Source of the DNA: Raineya orbicola
Lineage (GTDB): Bacteria; Bacteroidota; Bacteroidia; Cytophagales; Thermonemataceae
Reading direction: 5' to 3'
DNA: 64,000 nt
NCBI RefSeq assembly: GCF_002843425.1
Contig: NZ_NKXO01000006.1
Coordinates: 20,090-84,089, forward strand
Shown here: positions 25,535-34,364 of the stretch, piece by piece
Layout of the letters: every line of letters starts with the position of its first letter
How positions within the stretch are numbered: position 1 is the stretch's first letter
Notes under the pieces: generated by a model
What the model saw: the letters and a program-made list of their open reading frames with translations, nothing else
Databases searched by the model: none
Told to the model about the DNA's origin: nothing
Position numbers and translations under genes: made by a program

Positions 25535-25933
25535 TCAAACTTGATACAGCCAAGTAAGAGCTTCTTGTTTTGTAGAAAAGTTTTGAAAATCAAAGTTTTG
25601 CGTAGAAGTTGCAAAATGCAAAATACTTTTCTCCGAAGCCAAACGATTGAAAATATCTTGTGATTGTACTCTTGCAGCACGTAAGCGATAACCCAATTTT
25701 TGAGCGTGTTTTTCAGCAAGAGGAGCAAATTCATTGATGAGCCACTCCTCTGTACCCGTAGGAATGATGCGTTCTTGCGAGGCGTCTATGAAAAAATAAG
25801 GAGCTTTGTGCGTTTCAATCAAAGCAACCGCCTCTAACCATACCTGCTTAAAATCTTGCTCATTCAGGAAACCCTCAAACACTAAAAATACAGTTTGAGA
25901 GGCTTCCTCATAGTGCAAATTATACTTTCGCAT
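25535..25933 (-). CDS. Small STAS/SpoIIAA-like protein
   Basis: Cytoplasmic protein of 132 residues (ATG 25933; a TTG at 25939 would add two). The pattern of a strand pair (YNLHYEEASQTVFLVFEGFL), a helix (NEQDFKQVWLEAVALIETHK) and a strand (APYFFIDASQERII) resembles the STAS/SpoIIAA-like fold, which in this group often lacks the phosphorylated serine of true anti-anti-sigma factors. No DSxG motif is visible. Function unknown. It could in principle be a partner of the SpoIIE-type phosphatase, but there is no linkage to support this. Confidence 0.55.
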   Translation of the reverse strand: MRKYNLHYEEASQTVFLVFEGFLNEQDFKQVWLEAVALIETHKAPYFFIDASQERIIPTGTEEWLINEFAPLAEKHAQKLGYRLRAARVQSQDIFNRLASEKSILHFATSTQNFDFQNFSTKQEALTWLYQV

Positions 25934-26005
25934 ACCCAAACTTTTGGAGTAAAGGTAACAAAAATCTGTAAATCAGAAAATAACTCTCACTAAATTTCTC
26001 TAAAA

Positions 26006-27091
26006 TCAGCAACTTACAAGCATAGGCTTTTGCCCAAAGGCTTTCATTGTTTTGATATGCGAAACAATGGCGTGCCAAAGTGTAGGGGCTTCGTAATAAG
26101 GTACATTGTAGCTTTCGCAGACTTCCTTGACAATCTTACTGATAGCAGGATAATGTACGTGGCTAATACGTGGAAAAAGATGATGCTCTATTTGGAAGTT
26201 TAACCCTCCTACTAGCCAAGAAATAAGCCTACTTTGAGGAGCAAAATTAGCAGTAGTACGTACCTGATGTTCTGCCCATTCAGCGTCAATATAGGTATTT
26301 TCTGCTACAAAATGCTCGTGTTCTACTTCCTCTACCATATGAGCGAGCTGAAAAGTAAGCGATAAAGTAACGCCCATTACAATGTGCATTAGGCTAAAAC
26401 CTACGAGCCAAGCCCCCCAACCTACAAAATACACAGGAATAGCTACATAAAATACCACATACAAAATTTTACTCAACCAAAAAATAATATGCTCTTTAAG
26501 TGGAATTTTGCTTATAGGGCTATTGTGAATTTTGCGTTTGAAATACTTTTGCATATCCGTTAGGAACACCCAAGCAAAAGAACTTATCGCATACAAAAAG
26601 AAAACATAGATATGCTGAAAGCGATGTGCAGGTTTCCATACTTGCGTAGATGCCATACGTATCAGCGGGCTTTTAGCAATATCATCATCTAAACCATCAA
26701 TATTGGTGTATGTATGATGAGTAATATTGTGTTTTATTTTCCAAATAAAAGCGTTTCCGCCGAGAGCATTCATTGTAAGTCCTAAAATTTCATTAAGCGT
26801 TTTATTTTTGGAGTAACTTCCGTGATTAGCATCGTGCATTACATTAAAGCCAATGGTAGCTAATACAAAACCTAACATCGCACTTCCCAACATACCCGCC
26901 CAAGCAGGCAAAATGTTACTTAAAAGCAAAATGTAAATCCCTATGGCAGAGCCAATTAGAATAATAGTTTTAGAAAACAAACGCCAGTCTCCTGTTTTAG
27001 CAATTTTTTTCTCTTGGAAATACGTATCTACGGCATTTTTGAGTGTTTCGTAGAAATTTCCTTTGCGGTTGTTGAATGTTACTTTGGGCAT
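26006..27091 (-). CDS. Membrane fatty acid desaturase (acyl-CoA/lipid type)
   Basis: Integral membrane di-iron desaturase of 361 residues that introduces a double bond into fatty acyl chains using O2 and an electron donor. All three histidine boxes are present: HDANH (86-90), HNITHH (121-126) and QIEHH near 310. The Q in the third box is typical of front-end (delta-5/delta-6-like) desaturases, although no cytochrome b5 domain is fused. At least four membrane segments flank the boxes. The gene stands alone on the minus strand, with a 151-base gap upstream of its ATG. Adjustment of membrane fluidity is the likely role. Confidence 0.92.
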   Translation of the reverse strand: MPKVTFNNRKGNFYETLKNAVDTYFQEKKIAKTGDWRLFSKTIILIGSAIGIYILLLSNILPAWAGMLGSAMLGFVLATIGFNVMHDANHGSYSKNKTLNEILGLTMNALGGNAFIWKIKHNITHHTYTNIDGLDDDIAKSPLIRMASTQVWKPAHRFQHIYVFFLYAISSFAWVFLTDMQKYFKRKIHNSPISKIPLKEHIIFWLSKILYVVFYVAIPVYFVGWGAWLVGFSLMHIVMGVTLSLTFQLAHMVEEVEHEHFVAENTYIDAEWAEHQVRTTANFAPQSRLISWLVGGLNFQIEHHLFPRISHVHYPAISKIVKEVCESYNVPYYEAPTLWHAIVSHIKTMKAFGQKPMLVSC

Positions 27092-27242
27092 AAAAAGGTA
27101 TTTGTATTAAATTTTTTCAATTTACGAACAAAAAAATTCTGCTCCTAACAAAAAAGGCAAAATAAAATTTTTTCCCTTGCCTTTTGTCAAGAAAATTGCA
27201 CTTTGCATAGAATAGATAGGACAAATGAAGTATTTTCTATTA

Positions 27243-29423
27243 TCAAAGATTCCTCATCAAAAAATCAGTCATTAGTTGGTAAAGGTGGAGACGAGTGTTT
27301 CCGCCATAAATGCCGTGATTGCGGTTGGGATAATAAAAACTTTCAAAATGCTTACCTGCTTTGATAAGGGCTTCTTGAAAAGCCACGGCATTCTGAAAAT
27401 GAACATTATCATCACTTGTGCCGTGAATAAGTAAGAATTTACCTTTCAATTTGCTTGCGTGGGTATTAGGGGAATTTTCATCATATCCCGCAGGATTTTG
27501 TTGAGGCAAACCTAAATAACGCTCTGTGTAAATGGTATCATAAAATCGCCAATTCGTAACAGGAGCTACTGAAATTGCCGCTTTGAACACATCATTACCC
27601 TGTAAAATACAATTTGCCGCCATATAGCCACCATAACTCCAACCCCAAATACCAATACGACTGGCATCTACGTAAGGGAGCGTAGCCAGATATTTTGCCG
27701 CTTGAATTTGGTCTTGTACCTCTAATTTACCGAGCTGTCCGTAAGTGCATTTGCGAAAAGCCTCTCCTCTGCCCCCTGTACCTCGGTTATCTACACACAC
27801 TACCATATAGCCTTTTGACGCAAGATGCTGGTACCAGAAATAATCAAAAGGATTCCATTCGTTTTCTACTTGTTGCGAGCCAGGACCCCCATACACAAAC
27901 ATCAGAACAGGATATTTTTGCGAAGGATTAAAATTATGTGGTTTGATTTGCCAAGCATTTAGTTCTGTATCAGGGGTTTTGATAGTAAAAAATTCTTTGG
28001 GGGAAATCAGATAACCTTCCATTGTTTTTTGTAAAGTGCTATTAGTTTCTAAATCCTTGATTTTTTTGCCCGAGACCTCATAAAGACTATACACAGGAGG
28101 AGTGTTTGCGGTGCTGAATTCGTCCATAAAAAACTGGCAATCCTCACTCATTGTAATTTTGTGCATACCTTTTTCGGCAAGCAAGATTTTTTCAGAACCC
28201 TTATCCAAAGAAATCACAAACAGGTTACGCTCCAAAGGTGAGGCTTTTGTGGCTGTAAAGTAGAGCAATCGCTTTTTTTCATCTATACCTACTAACTTGC
28301 TCGCTTCCCAAGCTCCTTTGGTGATTTGCCTGATTAGCTTTCCGTTTATATCGTAAAGATAAAAATGCTTGAAGCCATCTTTTTCTGAAGCCAAAATCAA
28401 TTCTTTACCATTTTGCAAATAATGTAATTCTTCGCAAAATTCAATATCTATATAAGTTTTGCTTTCTTCGGTGTAAATGGTTTGCTTAGTATTTTTAGAA
28501 AGGTCGGCGTGGATAAGTTCCAATTTATTTTGCAAGCGATTGAGTTTGCGAATAGCAAGCACATCAGGATTGCGTGTCCATTGCAAGCGAGCTACGTAAA
28601 TATCTTTTTCTGCACCCAAATCAATAGTTTTAGTTTGTTTGGTATCCAGAAAATACGCTGAAATACTTACAAAGGCATTTTGCTCTCCTGCTTTGGGATA
28701 TTTGAAACGATAGTCTTGGGGATAAAGCCCTTGCCAAATTTGCATATTGTATTCCTTGACGTGGCTTTCGTCAAATGTGTAAAAAGCGATTTTTTTACTA
28801 TCAGGCGACCAAAAAAAGGCTTGTGCAAAACCAAATTCTTCCTCATATACCCAATCCGTAGCTCCATTGATGATTTGATTAGCCTTGCCGTTGGTAGTGA
28901 TAGCAATTTCTGTTTGAGTGGCAATATCAACTAAAAAAAGATTGTTATCTCTTACAAAGGCAATTTTAGAACCATCGGGTGAAAGGGTAGCATAAGATTG
29001 TTTGCCATTTTTAGAAACTTGGATAAGTTTTTGGGTTTTAAGGTCATACAAGTAATATTCTGCTTTGAAGGAACGACGATAAATGGCTTCTCCCTGATTG
29101 TAGAGTAAAATTTTATCTTCGGTAGCATTGAATTCGTAGTCTTGAAAGTCTATGGGTATTTCTGCAATCAAACCAACATTTTTTCCTGAAAGCGTTTCGT
29201 ATTTGTAAATTTTATTTCCCTCCGAGACCGTATAAAAACGGCTATTCTTCATATAATTGAAGCCTTCGACAGCCTGTGGATAGAACAAATATTTTTGCCA
29301 AATATCCTCAACGCTAACCATTTTCTTTTGGGCAAAAGCCAAAGCAAAAGAAAAAAAAGCGATAAACAGGCTTTTAGTAAATTTTTGCAAAAAAAACTGA
29401 TTAAAAAGCTGATTTTGGCACAT
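27243..29423 (-). CDS. Dipeptidyl peptidase IV-like serine protease (S9)
   Basis: Secreted S9 family peptidase of 726 residues. The ATG at 29423 opens a signal peptide (FIAFFSFALAFAQ); the longer frame to 29516 is not supported. An N-terminal eight-bladed propeller (about 35-460; e.g. FSTVxx-type repeats around TLSPDGSKIAFVRDNNLF) contains the DPP-IV type EE segment (DWVYEEEFG). The alpha/beta-hydrolase domain has GWSYGGYMA (serine), GTSDDNVHF (aspartate) and NRNHGIYGG (histidine). It removes dipeptides from peptides with Pro or Ala at position two, and probably acts in the periplasm on nutrient peptides. Confidence 0.92.
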   Translation of the reverse strand: MCQNQLFNQFFLQKFTKSLFIAFFSFALAFAQKKMVSVEDIWQKYLFYPQAVEGFNYMKNSRFYTVSEGNKIYKYETLSGKNVGLIAEIPIDFQDYEFNATEDKILLYNQGEAIYRRSFKAEYYLYDLKTQKLIQVSKNGKQSYATLSPDGSKIAFVRDNNLFLVDIATQTEIAITTNGKANQIINGATDWVYEEEFGFAQAFFWSPDSKKIAFYTFDESHVKEYNMQIWQGLYPQDYRFKYPKAGEQNAFVSISAYFLDTKQTKTIDLGAEKDIYVARLQWTRNPDVLAIRKLNRLQNKLELIHADLSKNTKQTIYTEESKTYIDIEFCEELHYLQNGKELILASEKDGFKHFYLYDINGKLIRQITKGAWEASKLVGIDEKKRLLYFTATKASPLERNLFVISLDKGSEKILLAEKGMHKITMSEDCQFFMDEFSTANTPPVYSLYEVSGKKIKDLETNSTLQKTMEGYLISPKEFFTIKTPDTELNAWQIKPHNFNPSQKYPVLMFVYGGPGSQQVENEWNPFDYFWYQHLASKGYMVVCVDNRGTGGRGEAFRKCTYGQLGKLEVQDQIQAAKYLATLPYVDASRIGIWGWSYGGYMAANCILQGNDVFKAAISVAPVTNWRFYDTIYTERYLGLPQQNPAGYDENSPNTHASKLKGKFLLIHGTSDDNVHFQNAVAFQEALIKAGKHFESFYYPNRNHGIYGGNTRLHLYQLMTDFLMRNL

Positions 29424-29510
29424 AACTTGCTCTGATTTTGACAGATTTGAATGAAAGAAGCCAAGCATATAGTTTTGTTTGTTTATGTTGTTTAATTGTT
29501 TCAAAGAAAA

Positions 29511-29531
29511 CCCCAAGTATTTTACTTGGGG
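29511..29531. terminator. Terminator after the peroxiredoxin gene
   Basis: Nine-bp stem (CCCCAAGTA/TACTTGGGG, 29511-29519 with 29523-29531) with a 3-base loop and T-rich tails in both directions. It lies 9 bases past the peroxiredoxin stop on the minus strand. Confidence 0.85.
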
Positions 29532-29539
29532 CTTTTTTA

Positions 29540-30166
29540 TTAACCTTTACTCAAATATTCAAGCATTGCTTCACGAGAAACTTTGGTAAAACTTTGTCCT
29601 TCGTGCCAATTAGCAGGACAAGCCTCACCGTGTTTTTCTAAATAAATGAGGGCATCAAGAGTACGCAAACATTCATCTACATTACGAGCCAAAAGGAAAT
29701 GGTTAATGCTTTCGTGCTGTACGACCCCATTTTTATCAATCAGAAAAGTACCACGTAGAGCAATGGGGGCTCCCACAAAAGTAGCATAGCCTTCCTCATC
29801 ATAATCTTCATAGCCACCCAATACACCATAATTTTTAGAGATAGTTTTGGCAGTATCCGCTACCAAAGGGAAGGTTGTTCCCTGTACGCCCCCTTTTTCT
29901 TTGGGAATAGAAAGCCATACCAAATGTGTATCTTCGGTATCGGTAGAGCAACCTACTACTACACAATCGCGTTTTTCAAATTCGGCTAATTTTTCCTGAA
30001 AAGCCCAAATTTCCGTAGGGCAAACGCCACTGAAATCTTTGGGATAAAAGAACAATAGCACATATTTTTTACCTAAATACTGCTCCAAAGAAAAATCTTT
30101 GACAATTTCTTTGCCATTGATAACGGCAGGAGCAACAAAATGAGGAGCTTTGCGTGTAACGAGCAT
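29540..30166 (-). CDS. 2-Cys peroxiredoxin (AhpC/Prx1 type)
   Basis: Thiol peroxidase of 208 residues reducing hydrogen peroxide and organic peroxides. The peroxidatic cysteine is C49 in FSGVCPTEIW and the resolving cysteine is C183 in GEACPANWHEG, the typical 2-Cys arrangement. An acidic insertion in the middle, GVLGGYEDYDEEGYATF, is longer than in the E. coli enzyme but known in related bacteria. The ATG at 30166 follows the 5'-nucleotidase stop by about 33 bases on the same strand, and a terminator follows the gene. Confidence 0.95.
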   Translation of the reverse strand: MLVTRKAPHFVAPAVINGKEIVKDFSLEQYLGKKYVLLFFYPKDFSGVCPTEIWAFQEKLAEFEKRDCVVVGCSTDTEDTHLVWLSIPKEKGGVQGTTFPLVADTAKTISKNYGVLGGYEDYDEEGYATFVGAPIALRGTFLIDKNGVVQHESINHFLLARNVDECLRTLDALIYLEKHGEACPANWHEGQSFTKVSREAMLEYLSKG

Positions 30167-30199
30167 ATTTTTTTAAGGTTTAAATTCTAAAAAACAAAA

Positions 30200-31120
30200 T
30201 TATCTGATTGCGTAATTAGCATTTTTAGCGGGTTTTCGCTTGCCTTTTTCAAAAATAAAATCTACCCTACCTAAACGGATACCTGCCCAACCTACTTGGT
30301 TAATTAGGGTAATATGTCCGTTGGGGTGAGTTACTTGTTCAGGTTTATCAAGAAAAGTATGTGTATGTCCGCCGATAATTAAATCAATACCTTCAACGGC
30401 TTGAGCAAGTTTGTAGTCAGAGATTTTGTGAGGTTCATCATCGTATCTATACCCCAAATGCGAAAGGCAAATAATCAAATCACATTTTTTAGCTTTGAGC
30501 GTTTGTACCATTTCTTTGGCAGTGCCTACGGGGTCAAGATATTTGGTATTCCCGTAAAATTTATCCAAAACCAAGCCTTTTAGTTGTATTCCTAATCCGA
30601 AAACGCCTATCCTAATACCTTGTTTTTCAAATATTTTGTAAGGTTGAAAAGCATTTTTCAAGCTCTCTTCTCCTGAAAAATCATAATTGGCTATCAGATA
30701 AGGGAAATTGGCGTGAGGCAAAAATTTATTAAAACCTGCAATGCCGTTATCAAATTCGTGGTTACCGATGGTTGCGGCGTCGTAGCCCATTTGGCTCATT
30801 AGTTTTAATTCTACTTCGCCTCCGTAAAAATTAAAATAGGGCGTTCCTTGAATAATATCACCTGCGTCTAAAAGTAAAACATTAGCCTCTTGACTACGAA
30901 TCTGTTTAATTAGTTCTGCCCTGCGAGCCATTCCGCCTAATCCTGCAAACTTTCTCCCGTCATTTGGGAAAGGTTCTATGCGTGAATGCATATCATTGGT
31001 GTGTAGGATTGTAATTTTTACAGCATCTTTGTTACTTTCAGCAAGAAGCCATTCAGGGGCAAGAGCCAAAGCCCCCATTCCTACTAAACTTTCCGTAAGA
31101 AACTGACGGCGAGAAATCAT
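30200..31120 (-). CDS. Tat-exported 5'-nucleotidase-like metallophosphatase
   Basis: Calcineurin-like phosphatase of 306 residues, equivalent to the N-terminal catalytic domain of UshA/5'-nucleotidase; the C-terminal substrate-binding domain is absent, normal for one subgroup. It begins with a twin-arginine signal (MISRRQFLTES). Metal ligands are visible in HTNDMH (D43, H45), LLLDAGD, GNHEFD, CLSHLGY and GGHTHTF. It should hydrolyse nucleotides or similar phosphates in the periplasm. In this group it often pairs with a separate gene for the C-terminal domain; none is next to it here. Confidence 0.88.
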   Translation of the reverse strand: MISRRQFLTESLVGMGALALAPEWLLAESNKDAVKITILHTNDMHSRIEPFPNDGRKFAGLGGMARRAELIKQIRSQEANVLLLDAGDIIQGTPYFNFYGGEVELKLMSQMGYDAATIGNHEFDNGIAGFNKFLPHANFPYLIANYDFSGEESLKNAFQPYKIFEKQGIRIGVFGLGIQLKGLVLDKFYGNTKYLDPVGTAKEMVQTLKAKKCDLIICLSHLGYRYDDEPHKISDYKLAQAVEGIDLIIGGHTHTFLDKPEQVTHPNGHITLINQVGWAGIRLGRVDFIFEKGKRKPAKNANYAIR

Positions 31121-31129
31121 TTTTTACCT

Positions 31130-31137
31130 TATTTTTG
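31130..31137 (+). promoter_or_regulatory. -7 box for the glycosyltransferase gene
   Basis: TATTTTTG, exact match to TAnnTTTG, 32 bases before the ATG at 31170. No clear TTTG -33 box at the expected distance. Confidence 0.5.
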
Positions 31138-31139
31138 CA

Positions 31140-31147
31140 CAAAGCTA
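31140..31147 (-). promoter_or_regulatory. -7 box for the 5'-nucleotidase-like gene
   Basis: TAGCTTTG on the minus strand, exact match to TAnnTTTG, 19 bases upstream of the ATG at 31120. It lies back-to-back with the + strand box at 31130-31137. Confidence 0.5.
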
Positions 31148-31169
31148 TAAAAAAATCTGCATAAACCTA

Positions 31170-32753
31170 ATGAATTTTCTGTTAATCTTGCGTCAGCATT
31201 GGCTTTTCTGTGTGCTAATAGCTTTCTGTGTGCTTTTTTGCATTTTGAGCTTTGACGGCTATTACTTCTATGATGATACCACCTATGCTTTTTATGCTTA
31301 TCAATTTTCCAAAGGCACTTATCAAATTTCTACAAATGATATTTTCGCCCACCGCTGGGGTTTGATTTTCCCTTTGGCTCTGCTATACAAAATTTTTGGT
31401 GTAAATGATTTCGCTAACGTAGCTTTACCGCTACTCGCTACCTTAATGAGCTTTAGCCTTTTTTGGGTTTGGGTAAAAAAACTTTTTCCGTCGCCACAGA
31501 AAGAAATAGCTTTTGCACTATTTGCATTAGATTTTTACACGCTTTTTTTTGCTAATAAACTTTATCCCGATGTACTACTTACAACGCTTGTTTTGGGGGC
31601 AATCTTTTTGCTTTGGAATAGAAAAAATAACTTTTGGCAAGCATTTTTCTTTATTTTTTTGAATTTTTGGGGCTTTTTATGCAAAGAAACTATTTTTTTT
31701 ATTGCACCTTTTTACATATGCGTGTGCGTATATGATTTGTTCAAAAAGCAAAATATTCGCTTTTGGATAATGGTTTTTATTACAGCAATAGCAATTGTGG
31801 CTTTTTATTTGGGTTTATATGCTTATTTTACGAAAAATCCTTTTTTTCGCTTCTCGCTTATACAGCAGGGACATACGGATTACACACAATTTAGAAGTGA
31901 AGGTTTTTTGTTTGAAAGGCTTACTTATGCCCCACTACTGATGTTTGTGAATACCAGTCTGATAATTGCCTTTGCAGGTGCTTTGACAAAAGTATTTGTT
32001 TTGAGCAAAAAATTACAACATTTTTCAAATTTCACACTTGGGGCTTTTGCTATAAGTTTGCTTGCATTTTGGCTAATGCCCGTAGATTTTGAGCATTACA
32101 CACCTATTTATTTGCTTCCGCGTCATATTTTATTTTTAGTTCCTTTGGGGGCAGTTGTATCGGCAGAGGCTATTCAACAAAAGCCCTTCAACATATTTAC
32201 TGCAATGCTGATGTTTTTTTCAGCAGGCATTGCTTGGCATACTTTGGGAATAAAAGTTGCAGGTTTGTATGTTTGCGTAGGTGTCTGGATTTTGTTTTTT
32301 AGCAAATTCAAAAAAGAAAATTTTGGGAGGTTGGGCGGCTTATCAAAATTGAAAATCTTGTCTTTGCTTGCTATACTCGTTTTGCACCCTATTTATACTA
32401 TGCTCAAACCCACAGAAACAGGCTATAAATACGAAAAAATGCTATTTAAACAGCACTTAAATCTGTTTCAAAAGCCCTGTGTTGTACTTACTGATGATAA
32501 ATTGATTTCAGGGCATAAGTGGTATTTTCAGTTTGAAGTTCCGCAGGGAGTTGTTTTTAAGCATTTTGAGGACTTGAATAAAGTAAAGCAAATTCCCTTG
32601 CCCAAATACGTTATTCAGAACAAATACAGCATTGCCTATTTTGAGCAAATAGGTACAAAATTCCCTGAATGGGTGTATAACATTCCCGCTAATTGGCGAA
32701 AAATTGCAAGTTATGATAGAGTAAGCCTCTACGAAATTTCTGCTCAAAACTAA
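31170..32753 (+). CDS. Membrane glycosyltransferase-like protein (GT39/ArnT superfamily)
   Basis: Polytopic membrane protein of 527 residues with about 11 hydrophobic segments and a short soluble C-terminal domain of about 110 residues. After the first helix comes FDGYYFYDDTTYAFYAYQFS, with the acidic pair that serves as catalytic site in GT-C fold enzymes, and then a Y/F-rich loop with HRWGLIFPLALLYKIFG. Such enzymes move a sugar from a polyprenyl-phosphate donor to lipid, protein or glycan at the outer face of the inner membrane. Acceptor and donor are unknown. The 3' end overlaps the convergent nadC gene by 4 bases. Confidence 0.75.
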   Translation: MNFLLILRQHWLFCVLIAFCVLFCILSFDGYYFYDDTTYAFYAYQFSKGTYQISTNDIFAHRWGLIFPLALLYKIFGVNDFANVALPLLATLMSFSLFWVWVKKLFPSPQKEIAFALFALDFYTLFFANKLYPDVLLTTLVLGAIFLLWNRKNNFWQAFFFIFLNFWGFLCKETIFFIAPFYICVCVYDLFKKQNIRFWIMVFITAIAIVAFYLGLYAYFTKNPFFRFSLIQQGHTDYTQFRSEGFLFERLTYAPLLMFVNTSLIIAFAGALTKVFVLSKKLQHFSNFTLGAFAISLLAFWLMPVDFEHYTPIYLLPRHILFLVPLGAVVSAEAIQQKPFNIFTAMLMFFSAGIAWHTLGIKVAGLYVCVGVWILFFSKFKKENFGRLGGLSKLKILSLLAILVLHPIYTMLKPTETGYKYEKMLFKQHLNLFQKPCVVLTDDKLISGHKWYFQFEVPQGVVFKHFEDLNKVKQIPLPKYVIQNKYSIAYFEQIGTKFPEWVYNIPANWRKIASYDRVSLYEISAQN

Positions 32754-33613
32754 TCTTTTACGGCTTTCAGGCTGATATCCAAACTCTTAACCGAGTGGGT
32801 CAAGGCTCCCACAGAAATAAAATCTACTCCGCATTCGGCAATACTAACAATAGTTTGCTCATTTACCCCCCCCGATGCTTCTGTTTGAAATCTATCACCA
32901 ATCATCTGCACTGCTTTTTTCATATCCGAAAGGCTCATATTATCCAGCATTATGACATCTATGCCACCTACTTCCAAAACTTCTTGCACTTCTTGCAAGT
33001 TGCGGGTTTCAATTTCTATGCGAATTGAAAGATTTTTTTCCTGTAAATACTTATGAGTTGCTTCTATGGCTTTGCGAATGCCTCCTGCGTAATCAATATG
33101 GTTATCTTTGAGCATAATCATATCATACAGCCCAAAGCGATGATTTTTGCCACCACCAATCCATACAGCCCATTTCTCACAAATTCTAAAATTAGGTGTA
33201 GTTTTGCGAGTGTCTAACAATTTTGCTTTTGTATGAGCAATTTTTTGTTGTAAAAAACGTGTGTAAGTGGCTATTCCACTCATTCTTTGCATACAATTCA
33301 GCACCAAACGCTCCGCCTGCAAAATAGAACGAGCTTTGCCTGAAACATATAGCCCTACATCGCCTTTTTTTACAGCCGAACCATCGCCAATCAAAATTTC
33401 TACTTGCAAAGTTTCATCAACAACCTTGAAAATCATTTCGGCAAGTTCTACTCCCGCCAAAATGCCATCATCTTTGATAAGCAAACGAGCTTTGCCTGTT
33501 GCATTTTCAGGCACAGAAGCGAGCGTAGAATGGTCGCCTTCGCCAATATCTTCTTGCAAAGCAAGTGAAATAAATTTGTGCAGATTTTCGTTGCTTGCGT
33601 AAGTAGGTCGCAT
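32750..33613 (-). CDS. nadC: Nicotinate-nucleotide pyrophosphorylase (carboxylating)
   Basis: Quinolinate phosphoribosyltransferase of 287 residues, making nicotinate mononucleotide from quinolinate and PRPP in NAD synthesis. Conserved segments are EDIGEGDHST near the N terminus, LNCMQRMSGIATYT, KLLDTRKTTPNFR, HRFGLYDMIMLKDNH, and the C-terminal ASGGVNEQT...DFISVGALTHS. The length is normal. It starts at ATG 33613, divergent from the FAH gene, with which it shares a 54-base intergenic space. Confidence 0.96.
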   Translation of the reverse strand: MRPTYASNENLHKFISLALQEDIGEGDHSTLASVPENATGKARLLIKDDGILAGVELAEMIFKVVDETLQVEILIGDGSAVKKGDVGLYVSGKARSILQAERLVLNCMQRMSGIATYTRFLQQKIAHTKAKLLDTRKTTPNFRICEKWAVWIGGGKNHRFGLYDMIMLKDNHIDYAGGIRKAIEATHKYLQEKNLSIRIEIETRNLQEVQEVLEVGGIDVIMLDNMSLSDMKKAVQMIGDRFQTEASGGVNEQTIVSIAECGVDFISVGALTHSVKSLDISLKAVKD

Positions 33614-33628
33614 ATCTTAAAATTTTGC

Positions 33629-33636
33629 TAATTTTG
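33629..33636 (+). promoter_or_regulatory. -7 box for the FAH-family gene
   Basis: TAATTTTG, exact match to TAnnTTTG, 31 bases before the ATG at 33668, inside the short divergent gap to nadC. Confidence 0.5.
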
Positions 33637-33667
33637 TCAAGTTTTTTCACTCAGCCAAAGAAAAAGT

Positions 33668-34288
33668 ATGAAAATTTTGTGTATAGGTAAAAACTACGCC
33701 AACCACATCGCAGAAATGCAAAGCGAATTTGATAAATTTTCAGGTGAGCCTGTGGTTTTTCTGAAGCCTGATACCGCTCTCCTGAAAAACAATGCACCTT
33801 TTTACTATCCTGAATTTAGCAAAGAAATTCATCACGAAGTAGAAGTAGTAATCAAAATCAGCCGAGAAGGCAAGCATATTGAAGAAAAATTTGCCCCTAA
33901 ATACTATGAAGAAATAGGTTTGGGCATTGATTTTACTGCAAGAGATTTGCAAACCAAGCTCAAACAAAATAGCTATTCTTGGGAACTTTCCAAAGCCTTT
34001 GATGGCTCAGCCGTTGTTTCCGATTTTATTCCTAAAAGCGAATTTGCTGACTTGCAAAATCTTAATTTTTCTTTGGAAGTAAATGGTACAAAGCGACAAG
34101 AAGGCAATACCTCGCTAATGATTTTCAAAATAGACTACATCATTTCTTTTCTTTCTAAATTCTTTACGCTCAAAAAAGGCGACCTTATCTACACAGGTAC
34201 GCCTGCAGGCGTGAGAGCTGTGCAAATTGGTGATAGACTTTGCGGATATCTGGAAAATCGGAAAATGTTTGATTTTGAGGTCAAATAA
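33668..34288 (+). CDS. Fumarylacetoacetate hydrolase family protein
   Basis: FAH-fold enzyme of 206 residues. It resembles the small FAHD1-like acylpyruvase/oxaloacetate decarboxylase group. Visible features are MKILCIGKNYANHIAEM at the start, EIHHEVEVVIKI with the metal-binding glutamates, GIDFTARDLQTKLK, and the C-terminal KKGDLIYTGTPAGVRAVQIGD loop. Members cleave C-C bonds in 2,4-diketo acids or decarboxylate oxaloacetate with Mg2+ or Mn2+; the exact substrate is not determined by sequence. Confidence 0.9.
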   Translation: MKILCIGKNYANHIAEMQSEFDKFSGEPVVFLKPDTALLKNNAPFYYPEFSKEIHHEVEVVIKISREGKHIEEKFAPKYYEEIGLGIDFTARDLQTKLKQNSYSWELSKAFDGSAVVSDFIPKSEFADLQNLNFSLEVNGTKRQEGNTSLMIFKIDYIISFLSKFFTLKKGDLIYTGTPAGVRAVQIGDRLCGYLENRKMFDFEVK

Positions 34289-34327
34289 ATCAGTATTTTT
34301 TTGGCTTTTTCTCTAAAAATCATTTAC

Positions 34328-34358
34328 TTGTGAAAGTTTTATTCACAAATAAACTTTC
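34328..34358 (+). other. Two competing stem-loops in the leader of the Yip1-like gene
   Basis: Stem A pairs 34328-34334 with 34342-34348 (TTGTGAA/TTCACAA); stem B pairs 34332-34339 with 34351-34358 (GAAAGTTT/AAACTTTC). They share bases and exclude each other, and end 6 bases before the ATG at 34365. A regulatory role is only possible, not shown. Confidence 0.35.
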
Positions 34359-34364
34359 TTTGTT

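Noticed and set aside
29470..29477. TAGTTTTG box on the plus strand
   Set aside because: No plus-strand gene follows; it is upstream of a terminator and leads nowhere.
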